Origin: Bauldia sp.
GTDB lineage: Bacteria > Pseudomonadota > Alphaproteobacteria > Rhizobiales > Kaistiaceae
NCBI GenBank assembly: GCA_026126025.1
Contig: JAHCJZ010000004.1
Coordinates: 62,001 to 126,000, forward strand
DNA length: 64,000 nt
Direction of reading: 5' to 3'
Numbering within the stretch: the first letter of the stretch is position 1; the number at the start of each line of letters is the position of its first letter. The notes below the pieces were generated by a model. The model was not told the origin of the DNA, searched no databases, and saw only the letters and a program-made list of their open reading frames with translations. Made by a program: the position numbers and the translations under genes. This document shows positions 29,725 to 36,912 of this stretch, piece by piece.

Positions 29725-31124
29725 TCGGGTCGCACGTCGGTCAGCTCAACGAGGCCGAGCATCGGCTGGGTGTCTCCATGGCCGACGCGGCCGGCGAGAA
29801 GGTCATCGATCCCCTCGTCGGGCTCCGGGATCAGCTCCATGCTGGCGAGGCTGAATACAACGCTGGCGTAGCGAACATTGGCCTGCTCGCGGAAAGGGTG
29901 GAGTCTCGCTAGCAGCTCATTCACAGCCAGCGAAGCGGCCAGCATGTTTACGCTGATCACGGCCGGACGGTTCGCCGCCACTCCCCTGATATAGCCGTCC
30001 TCGACCTGTCGCCGGTGCGCGGCCGGATCGCGCCGGCGGAGTCCGGCCGCGGCCACGTCATACAGGGTGAAGAGCTCACGGCTGATCAGGCTGGAACGGC
30101 CGGGCTGCAGGTAATGGATCGTCCCACAAACCTCCCGGATGCGACCGCGGCCGGCCGAGTCCTTCACGGCGTCCAGCCGAACACCCAGGTCGAAGTACGG
30201 GAGCAAGTAGTAGGTGGCCATGGTGTTGAGAAGGAAGCGGCCATCGATCGTGTCCATGCATCCGAACACGATATCGCATTGAGCGACGGACCTGATCACA
30301 TCGGGATCCCAGAGGTTCCGGGCGAGCCGAATGACGCGGGTGCCGAGACCGATGCGCTCGCTTGCGTCCCCCAGAACGTCAACCTTGAAGCGGCCGGCGT
30401 CGGCATCGGCGAGGGTGGCGTTGAGGATGCGGTTGATGTTCCGCCGCTCGACCCGGTCCGGATCAACCAGCACGATCTCGCCGACACCAAGCCGCACGAG
30501 TTGCTCGATCAGGGGGCTGCCGGTCCCCGAGCAGCCGATGACCGCGATCGATAGGCGCTGAATGCGCTCGATCGTCCCGCTGTCGAAAGCCTGCGCGTGG
30601 GAGGCGACGAAATCCGGCTGGGCGACGCTGCCGGCGTCGGCATACCAGAAATGAAGATCGTCTCCGGCAACGCTGATCACCGACAACGGGGCGAGCGCGC
30701 CGTCGCCCTCGAGAATCCGTCCGAACATCTGCCCGTCCGGCAGCATCACCGCGCTGCCGTGTGGGACGCCCGACTCCGTCCAGCCCCGGATCATCGGCAG
30801 AAGGCGTGCATCGCCCTCGTCGTCCACGGCGGAGAACCCACCGTAGCCGGAGGGGTGGCTGTGAACCTTGACTACGGACAGCCCGCCCTCCGCAGCCCGT
30901 TCCAGGATCGGTTCGATGTAGTCGGGCGGCCAGGTGACCCGCATCGGCGTCCGTTCAAAGCAGATGTCGTACGGGATGCCATGCACTTCCCGAACGAGCA
31001 ACCGGTGCCGACGGTCGCCGTCGCGCCGGCCGCAAAGCAAGATCGCGACGGCCTCCTTGCCGTCGCCAGGGAAGAGAAAGCTCTTCAGGTGGGCATGCTG
31101 GTCGCCCGAGAGAGACAGGGTCAC
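29721..31124 (-). CDS. JAB-domain peptidase fused to an E1-like (ThiF) adenylating enzyme
   Basis: 467 aa from the GTG at 31124, which overlaps the E2 stop (GTGA); the longer frame would run 120 bp into the E2 gene. Residues ~1-150 are a JAB/JAMM metalloprotease: Glu in KEAVAILL (residue 24) and HSHPSGYGGFSAVDD with H88, H90, S98, D101. Residues ~180-450 are a ThiF/E1 fold: nucleotide loop IGCSGTGSP (~196-204), LVDPDRVERRNINR and FGCMDTIDGRFLLN. The stretch where classical E1 proteins carry the catalytic Cys reads PGRSSLISREL, with Ser and no Cys. It would process and activate the Ubl protein. Confidence 0.9.
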   Translation of the reverse strand: MTLSLSGDQHAHLKSFLFPGDGKEAVAILLCGRRDGDRRHRLLVREVHGIPYDICFERTPMRVTWPPDYIEPILERAAEGGLSVVKVHSHPSGYGGFSAVDDEGDARLLPMIRGWTESGVPHGSAVMLPDGQMFGRILEGDGALAPLSVISVAGDDLHFWYADAGSVAQPDFVASHAQAFDSGTIERIQRLSIAVIGCSGTGSPLIEQLVRLGVGEIVLVDPDRVERRNINRILNATLADADAGRFKVDVLGDASERIGLGTRVIRLARNLWDPDVIRSVAQCDIVFGCMDTIDGRFLLNTMATYYLLPYFDLGVRLDAVKDSAGRGRIREVCGTIHYLQPGRSSLISRELFTLYDVAAAGLRRRDPAAHRRQVEDGYIRGVAANRPAVISVNMLAASLAVNELLARLHPFREQANVRYASVVFSLASMELIPEPDEGIDDLLAGRVGHGDTQPMLGLVELTDVRPE

Positions 31125-31534
31125 TTGGCCGGGCACCGCTCGAACTCCCGCTCCAGCCAGTCCTCCACGAGGATGACGTGTGTGCCAAGGCCGTCGCGGC
31201 CGGGTTTCCAGGGATTGGCGGCCGTGCGATGCCGAGACCATCGCTGGAACGTCTTGCCGTCGAGGGCCTGGCGCGCCTCAGTGGCGCCGATCGGCCGTCC
31301 GTCCTTCCGGCTCAACGCAGGAAAGACATAGACCATATTCAGCTCCGTGAGCGGGTAGCCGGTCTCCATCCGGATCGCGATCGTCACCGCCGGGTGGTTG
31401 TATCCCTCGCCCGTTGAGAACTCGTGGATGAGTACCCACTGAGAGCCGTCGACAATGGTCTCCCAGGGTCGGCCGTACTCTTCGAGGAACTTGCGGTCCT
31501 CGGGTGGGAGATCGAACTGGCGACGAAGGGTCAC
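31121..31534 (-). CDS. E2-like (UBC superfamily) protein, Prok-E2_E type
   Basis: 137 aa. Matches the prokaryotic E2 family E: LPPEDRKFLEEYG, GYNHPAVTIAIRMETGYPLTELNMVYVFP (cited in part as ETGYPLTELNMVYVFP), and the family-hallmark QRWSRH followed by NPWKPGRDGLGTHV. There is no cysteine in the core; the only one is C134, four residues from the end. S100 and H102 of WSRH are the likely functional residues. Starts 2 bp after the Ubl stop and overlaps the E1 start. Confidence 0.85.
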   Translation of the reverse strand: MTLRRQFDLPPEDRKFLEEYGRPWETIVDGSQWVLIHEFSTGEGYNHPAVTIAIRMETGYPLTELNMVYVFPALSRKDGRPIGATEARQALDGKTFQRWSRHRTAANPWKPGRDGLGTHVILVEDWLEREFERCPAK

Positions 31535-31536
31535 GA

Positions 31537-31875
31537 CTAGCCCTCCGTCTGGTCCCGCGGCAGCGCCTTGAACTTCTCGACGCCGCGCTCCCGGAGGTCC
31601 ACCTTCTCGTCGAGCTTGACCTTCTCCAAAGGCTTGCCGGCCGCCTTCACCCGGAGGGTGTACTCCTCGGCCGGAAGCAAACCCGCCAGGGTCAGGATTT
31701 CCCGACCGGTGGGCTTCGGGTCGTGGACGATGAATCCCTCGCCGTTCACCTTGATCCGGTAGCCCTTGGAGAGGGGCGGCTGCTTGCCGAGCCTGGCATA
31801 CTCCTCCAAGTCAATGATGTCGTCGACGACGGCCTCTTCGCCAGGGTCGTCCCGCTCGGTCCTGTTGGTATCCAT
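31537..31875 (-). CDS. Ubiquitin-like protein, single multiubiquitin-type domain
   Basis: 112 aa from the ATG at 31875, preceded by AAAGGAA; ATGs at 31893 and 31881 are alternatives. After an acidic ~35-residue lead comes one beta-grasp domain of the multiubiquitin family: KGYRIKVNGEGFIVHD, TGREILTLAGLLPAEEYTLRV, and the C-terminal tail KFKALPRDQTEG. It ends exactly at Gly, so no processing would be needed for adenylation. First gene of the operon, preceded by the shared operator region at 31936-31973. Confidence 0.88.
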   Translation of the reverse strand: MDTNRTERDDPGEEAVVDDIIDLEEYARLGKQPPLSKGYRIKVNGEGFIVHDPKPTGREILTLAGLLPAEEYTLRVKAAGKPLEKVKLDEKVDLRERGVEKFKALPRDQTEG

Positions 31876-31935
31876 TGTCATTTCCTTTTGCATGGCCGAG
31901 TCTTAGGTCCCGGCGCTCTACTTGCACCGTATCCG

Positions 31936-32001
31936 AAGCGCGCTAAGTATGTCAAGCGTTCCTTAGCGCGCTTGACGAAGCAAGCAGACACTTGATAGAA
32001 T
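31936..32001. promoter_or_regulatory. Shared divergent promoter-operator of the Ubl operon and the XRE-ImmA pair
   Basis: A perfect 12-bp inverted repeat, AAGCGCGCTAAG (31936-31947) and CTTAGCGCGCTT (31962-31973), spaced by 14 bp. Rightward: -35 TTGACG (31972-31977) touches the right arm and -10 TAGAAT (31996-32001) lies 18 bp on, before the XRE gene. Leftward: a perfect -35 TTGACA on the minus strand (31950-31955) lies between the arms and the left arm falls in its spacer. A repressor here would shut both promoters. Confidence 0.65.
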
Positions 32002-32040
32002 CTTTATGGTGCTTCAGCTACTTAGGAGGAACCTGATGCC

Positions 32041-32445
32041 ATGCTTGGCCGCACAGACGACGCCCAGGTGACAACCAAGCCGGTCACGACTCTGGGCCGA
32101 TACCTTGCCTCGATTCGCTCCGACCGCGGTCTGACTCTGCGCCAGGTCGAAGAGGCGACCAGCAGGGAAGTATCGAATGCCTACCTAAGTCAGATCGAGA
32201 ACGAGAAAATACAGAAACCCTCGCCCAACGTTCTTCATGCGCTCGCTGAAATCTACCGTATCAGCTATGAGCACCTCATGCAGATGGCCGGCTACATTCC
32301 CGCCTCTGCCTCTCGGGGCCGGGTCGACCGACACGGCCGGGTCCCGACCTTTGCCGAGCACAACCTTACCCCGGACGAAGAATCCCGGTTGCTTGAGTAC
32401 CTTCAGTTTCTCCGCATGAGGAAGCGCCCTGGCGATGAAGGCTGA
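32041..32445 (+). CDS. XRE-family HTH regulator
   Basis: 134 aa, with AGGAGGA 11 bp before the ATG. A Cro/CI-type helix-turn-helix spans about residues 20-75 (LASIRSDRGLTLRQVEEATS, VSNAYLSQIENEKIQKPSP, LAEIYRISYEHLMQMAGY). The C-terminal ~50 residues probably mediate dimerisation or peptidase contact. It overlaps the ImmA gene by 11 bp and is divergent from the Ubl operon, which it likely represses. Confidence 0.88.
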   Translation: MLGRTDDAQVTTKPVTTLGRYLASIRSDRGLTLRQVEEATSREVSNAYLSQIENEKIQKPSPNVLHALAEIYRISYEHLMQMAGYIPASASRGRVDRHGRVPTFAEHNLTPDEESRLLEYLQFLRMRKRPGDEG

Positions 32446-33388
32446 CGACAGTGGACTTGACCCCGATCAACGCCGCGCGGTCGAACAGCGCGCCCGTCAG
32501 CTGCTCGACCGCGCGGCTGCCTGGGACCGGTTACCCACGCCGGTCGACGACCTTCTGGAAGCAGCCAAACTCCGAACTGCCCCAATAAGCGCGTTCGATC
32601 AGGGCGTGGTCGAGCGCTACATTCGCCAGATCGGGAGCGCCACCGCGCGCATCCTCAAGTCGGCCATAGGGAAGGTGCTCGGGATTCTGGACGTCCATGG
32701 CCGGATCGTTCACATCGATCCGACAGTCAACAGGGAGAAGCAGAATTTCCTGAAGCTGCACGAGACCGGGCACAACGAAATACCGCATCAGCGCGGACTG
32801 TTCCGGTGGCTGCAGGACTGCAGGCACACGCTCGACCCGGAAGTGTCTGACCTGTTCGAACGCGAGGCCAACAATTTCGCGACGGTCGTTCTTTTCCAGG
32901 ACACCCGCTTCTCTGCAATGGCCGCCGACAGCGACTTCGGCATCAAGGTTCCCCTCAAGTTCGGGCGCAAGTTCGGGGCCTCCGCCTACGCCTCTATCCG
33001 GGAGTATGTCCGCCGCAATGAAAAGGCCTGCGCGGTGATCGTTCTGGAGCCTCCTGAGTTCGTTCCGGAGGCTGGCCTCCGGGCGAGCGTCCGTCGGGTG
33101 GACGCTTCGCCGGAATTCGTCCGCCGTTTCGGTAGCCTCCAGCTTCCGGAGGCCATCACCGTAGGCAACCGCCTCATCCAGTGCATCCCAGGCCCGGGCA
33201 AGCGCATGTCTGCGCCCGCAGACCTACCGCTCGAAGATCGGAACGGTCAGGTCCACGAGTTTGTCGGCGAGGGCTTTTCGACCCCGCACAATGTGTTCGT
33301 CCTTATCCACGCGCGCGCGACCCTTCGGACAACAATACAGGTTAAGCAGACCGGACTCGACACGCCCAGCGTGACGGTCGGATTCTAA
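32435..33388 (+). CDS. ImmA/IrrE-family metallopeptidase
   Basis: 317 aa. The zinc motif is HETGHNE (residues ~109-115), with downstream FEREANNFATVVL providing the conserved Glu-rich helix of the ImmA/IrrE fold. The C-terminal ~130 residues are a separate domain. In ICEBs1 ImmA cleaves the XRE repressor ImmR to release element genes; the overlapping XRE gene suggests the same relation here. Confidence 0.88.
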   Translation: MKADDSGLDPDQRRAVEQRARQLLDRAAAWDRLPTPVDDLLEAAKLRTAPISAFDQGVVERYIRQIGSATARILKSAIGKVLGILDVHGRIVHIDPTVNREKQNFLKLHETGHNEIPHQRGLFRWLQDCRHTLDPEVSDLFEREANNFATVVLFQDTRFSAMAADSDFGIKVPLKFGRKFGASAYASIREYVRRNEKACAVIVLEPPEFVPEAGLRASVRRVDASPEFVRRFGSLQLPEAITVGNRLIQCIPGPGKRMSAPADLPLEDRNGQVHEFVGEGFSTPHNVFVLIHARATLRTTIQVKQTGLDTPSVTVGF

Positions 33389-33574
33389 AAAGCGCGCCAA
33401 ATCGACATTCCCGAACAAACTGCATGTCGGACTGTGAGGTTCCTATTTGAAGACCAACCGCTGGGCTGCTCCAAGAGCGGCTTGAAACAAATAGTGAACA
33501 CCTATCCGCAAAAAAACGGCTTGACCACTCCCTTGATTGGGACAAAATAGGAGAAAATAGGACGGAGTGATTCT

Positions 33575-34837
33575 ATGCCCTCGCCCCAGGCCAGCTTGCC
33601 CCTCGGCCCCGCTATGCGGACGCACCTGCACCTGGACAGCGAGGTCTGTCCCTGGTGCGAGCAGCCGATCCCTCATGAGAAACTGGCCGAGATTCAGGAC
33701 CGGATCGAGACCCGCGAGCGCGAGCGTTTTGCGAGCTTGGAAGCCGGGCTCCGTCAGCAGTTCGCCAAAGAGAAGGGCGAGGCTGAAGTCAAGGCGAAGC
33801 GGGAGATCGAGGCGGCCAGGACGGCCGGCGAGGCGGCACTGGCCGCTCTCCGGCGCGACAGCGTCAAAGCGCTTGAGGAGGCGCAGAGCAAAACCGAGAT
33901 TCTGCTTGCAAGGACTCGCGAAGACGAGCGCGCCGCAGCCAAGACAGCCCTTGCCGGCCAGCTGGCGGAACTCGCCGCCGGCCGAGACGCGGCGGAGGCG
34001 GCCCGGGCAGAAGCCGAGGAGAAGCTCGCAGCGCAGGCCCAGGGCCACGCCGAGGAACTGAACGCCCGCATCTCCGAGGTTAGGGACGCACTAGACAAGG
34101 AGAAAGCCAACGCGCTCCTGGCCGAGCAGGCGAAGACGTTCGAGGAGCGTCAGAAGCTCCAGTCCAAGGTTCAGGACCTTCAGCGGCAGCTCGAGCGCAG
34201 GACCGCGGCCGAACTCGGCGAAGGAGCCGAGATCGACCTTTACGAACTCCTTCGCAACACCTTCGACGGCGACAAGATTCGGCGCGTGCCGAAAGGAACG
34301 CCCGGCGCCGACATCATCCACGAGGTGATGCACAACGATCTGGTCGCGGGCAAGATCGTCTACGACAGCAAGAACCGCAACGCCTGGCAGACCGCATTCG
34401 CAACCAAGCTCCGGGACGACATGATCGCAGCCGGCGCGGACCACGCCGTCCTCTCGTCGAACAAATTCCCCGATGGGGGGCGGCAGCTCCAGGTCTTCGG
34501 CGGGGTCATCATCGCATGCCCTGCCCGGGTGGTCGCGGTGGCCGAGCTGCTGCGGGCCCACCTCATCCAGACGCACACCCTTCGTGCAAGCACCCAGCAG
34601 CGTGAGGAGAAGACCGCCGCCCTCTATGCCTTCGTCACCTCGGAACGCTGCAGCCAGCTTTTCGACTCCATCGAGATGCTCGTGAACGGCCTTCTCGACA
34701 TCGATGTCGCCGAACAGAAGGCCCATTCCGCGGTCTGGGAGAAGCGCGGCAAGCTGCTCCGCTCGGTGCTCAAGACGCACGGCGACATCTGTTTCGAACT
34801 CGACCGGATCATCGGCACCGCAAGCGAAGCTGCCTGA
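33575..34837 (+). CDS. DUF2130 protein, coiled coil with restriction-endonuclease-like core
   Basis: 420 aa; an ATG at 33617 would also fit. The N-terminus holds a zinc-ribbon-like CPWCEQPIPHEK, residues ~35-215 form a long Ala/Glu/Lys-rich coiled coil, and the C-terminal half matches DUF2130: TFDGDKIRRVPKGTPGADIIHEV, KIVYDSKNRNAWQTAF and LSSNKFPDGGRQLQV. The Asp...Asp-x-Lys-like arrangement suggests a PD-(D/E)XK nuclease fold. Two bases separate it from the ParB-like gene, so the two probably act together. Confidence 0.8.
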   Translation: MPSPQASLPLGPAMRTHLHLDSEVCPWCEQPIPHEKLAEIQDRIETRERERFASLEAGLRQQFAKEKGEAEVKAKREIEAARTAGEAALAALRRDSVKALEEAQSKTEILLARTREDERAAAKTALAGQLAELAAGRDAAEAARAEAEEKLAAQAQGHAEELNARISEVRDALDKEKANALLAEQAKTFEERQKLQSKVQDLQRQLERRTAAELGEGAEIDLYELLRNTFDGDKIRRVPKGTPGADIIHEVMHNDLVAGKIVYDSKNRNAWQTAFATKLRDDMIAAGADHAVLSSNKFPDGGRQLQVFGGVIIACPARVVAVAELLRAHLIQTHTLRASTQQREEKTAALYAFVTSERCSQLFDSIEMLVNGLLDIDVAEQKAHSAVWEKRGKLLRSVLKTHGDICFELDRIIGTASEAA

Positions 34838-34839
34838 CC

Positions 34840-35793
34840 ATGAGCGGCGCCGACCCCACCCGCACCAGCAAGGTCATCGGCCTTCAGGAGCGCCGTCTGG
34901 GCAGGACCGTGCTCCGCACCTACCGGACCAAGGCCGACATCGCCGATATCATCCCCAACGAGCGGCAGCCCCGGCTGGGGCCGAAGGAGGATGAAGAGCT
35001 GCAGCGCCAGATCGAGGCCAACGAGGGCCTGTTTGAGCCGCTGCTCGTCGAGCCGCATCCCGACGTGCCGGGCAAGTTCCGGATCATCGATGGCGACCGG
35101 CGGTGGACCAATTCGAGCGCCTTGGTTGAACGCGGCAAGGAGCAGTTCCGCACCGTCCCCGTGGAGGTGACCGACCGGACGCTGACCGACGAGGAGCGAC
35201 TTCGGGTCTGGATTTACATTCACCGCCAACGGAAGGAGTGGGATGCCAAGGAGAAGGAGATGGTCGCCTACGGCCTGGTCGATCTGGTCGGCCGGGCGAG
35301 CGCTGCCAACATCCTCGGCATCACCGTCCGCGAACTCGACAAACTGGTCGAGGTCTTCGAGCTGTCCGAGAAGTTCAGGAACCTTCGCGAGCCGGGGGCG
35401 GCCATCACCTGGGCACGCGAGCTGATGGGGATCAGCAAGAAGCTTCTCACGCCGCAGGCGATGTCGGCGGTCGTGAAAAAGGTCAACGCCAAGAGGATCA
35501 CCAACTCGAAGGACCTTCGGAAGCTGCGGCACATCCTTCCTGACCCCGTCGCGCGCGAACACTTCCTCTCGGACGAGGGCGACCTTGAGTCCGCGATGTT
35601 GCGCGTCGCTGAAGCGCCGGCAGCCAGGAAGCCGAAGAATGCGATCGTCGGCGATCTCTCGGCCGCGGTCGAGTCGATGAAGAAGGTCCCCTGGACCGAA
35701 CTGGAGGCCATGCGGGGTAATGAGGAAGTTCTGAGGAAGATCAACGAGGCTCAGGTAGTACTCCGAAACCTGAAGAAGGCCTTGTCATCATAA
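34840..35793 (+). CDS. ParB-like protein
   Basis: 317 aa. A ParB/Srx N-terminal domain: NERQPRLGPKEDEELQRQI, GLFEPLLVEPHPD, FRIIDGDRRW and the helical VDLVGRASAANILGITVRELDKLVEVF that resembles the ParB HTH. There is no ParA gene nearby, so chromosome-type partition is unlikely; ParB-fold proteins in islands can be CTP-dependent clamps or nucleases. Tightly coupled to the DUF2130 gene. Confidence 0.78.
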   Translation: MSGADPTRTSKVIGLQERRLGRTVLRTYRTKADIADIIPNERQPRLGPKEDEELQRQIEANEGLFEPLLVEPHPDVPGKFRIIDGDRRWTNSSALVERGKEQFRTVPVEVTDRTLTDEERLRVWIYIHRQRKEWDAKEKEMVAYGLVDLVGRASAANILGITVRELDKLVEVFELSEKFRNLREPGAAITWARELMGISKKLLTPQAMSAVVKKVNAKRITNSKDLRKLRHILPDPVAREHFLSDEGDLESAMLRVAEAPAARKPKNAIVGDLSAAVESMKKVPWTELEAMRGNEEVLRKINEAQVVLRNLKKALSS

Positions 35794-36018
35794 CGCGCAC
35801 ATCAAGCTAATCTTCACCGGCTTGTAGTGTTTCTTGCTCAGGAGGCCGCAATGCCAGGCAATCTTCCGGTGGTACGGTTGTCCTAAGGATATACTGGTCG
35901 AACCAGCCGACGAGCCGCTCCGGTAGAGCTGCGGCAGGTAAGCGGGTGCCGGCACCACATCATCACGCACAGCTGTTTCCGCTACTCCGGAATTACCAAC
36001 AGCCCACCGGAGGTGATC

Positions 36019-36600
36019 ATGCTTGGGAATAGGCCGACGCGGAAAGACGCCGTCCCTTCGTATCTGAGGGAGCGACGTCCCAACGCCAAGCGACTCGGAT
36101 ACTTGCTAGAAGACCTCATATGGCCCCGCGACGACGATACTATGTTAGAAATCGAAACGGCGCGGCTGAGGAGGCTGGTCCTAGTCCAGGCCCTGGCCGA
36201 ATCTGAGCCAATGCTGGCGAGCTCTTTCGCCCAGGCCGAGCGCGCCATGAAAGCGGTTGCTGCGCGCTCCCGGGGCGCCGGACGCCCCGAGTTCAGCGAC
36301 CAGGCGATCCTGCTCGAAATGGCGCTGACGTATGTCAACCGATTCTGGGGCTTCGATAACGAACGCTTGAGCGTGAGGGGGATTTGCCGGGACGCCGTTC
36401 GTGCCCGAGGCAAGGAACCTAGCGATGCGGACTATCGGCGACTGATCCCCAAGTTCCTCAATCGCAAGGACGAACTCATTTCCTTGGCGTTGCGCCAATT
36501 TGATCAGGAGTTCCAGGTCCACCAGAGGCGCTTCGAACGGGCTGTTGAAGAGCTGCGGCGCCTTGATGTGCTTCGGGCCGGGGCCAGCAGGCAACAATAA
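36019..36600 (+). CDS. Unknown helical protein of the element
   Basis: 193 aa from the ATG at 36019, 5 bp after GGAGG. Charged, mostly helical, no cysteine-rich or membrane part. Middle segment SRGAGRPEFSDQAILLEMALTYVNRFWG resembles adaptor or replication-accessory proteins of islands, but no family was recognised. It stands before the excisionase-like and primase genes. Confidence 0.55.
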   Translation: MLGNRPTRKDAVPSYLRERRPNAKRLGYLLEDLIWPRDDDTMLEIETARLRRLVLVQALAESEPMLASSFAQAERAMKAVAARSRGAGRPEFSDQAILLEMALTYVNRFWGFDNERLSVRGICRDAVRARGKEPSDADYRRLIPKFLNRKDELISLALRQFDQEFQVHQRRFERAVEELRRLDVLRAGASRQQ

Positions 36601-36672
36601 TCCCCCGATTACCGTACTATTATCTCTGTCCGATTGTTGATTATTGAGTGCCTCCAATCGCTGGAGGTACTC

Positions 36673-36912
36673 ATGTCCACGTCGGAAGTTGAACACTACC
36701 TCACCATCCCCGAGGCGGCTGAACGGTTAGGTATTCCAGTCTGGTCGCTGCGTCGCGCGATTGCGCGAGGAGTGGTTCCGTCAACGCGCTTTGGCTCGTC
36801 ACGGCGATACGTGCGCCTTTCGGAGATCGAGAACGCCGCAAAATCCGAAGGATACGAACAAGTTGCCGACAAAGGCACCGGCACTCCCAATTTCGGAGGC
36901 GTCAGGTCATGA
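36673..36912 (+). CDS. Excisionase-type helix-turn-helix protein
   Basis: 79 aa from the ATG at 36673, preceded by GGAGG. A MerR-like winged HTH (YLTIPEAAERLGIPVWSLRRAIARG, then a wing ending SSRRYVRLSEIE) of the kind in excisionases and small island regulators. It overlaps the primase-helicase gene by 4 bp. Likely roles: excision directionality factor or activator of the replication gene. Confidence 0.75.
   Translation: MSTSEVEHYLTIPEAAERLGIPVWSLRRAIARGVVPSTRFGSSRRYVRLSEIENAAKSEGYEQVADKGTGTPNFGGVRS

Noticed and set aside
34840-35793. Classical ParABS partition locus
   Set aside because: No parA gene and no parS-like sites were seen nearby; only a ParB-like fold can be supported.
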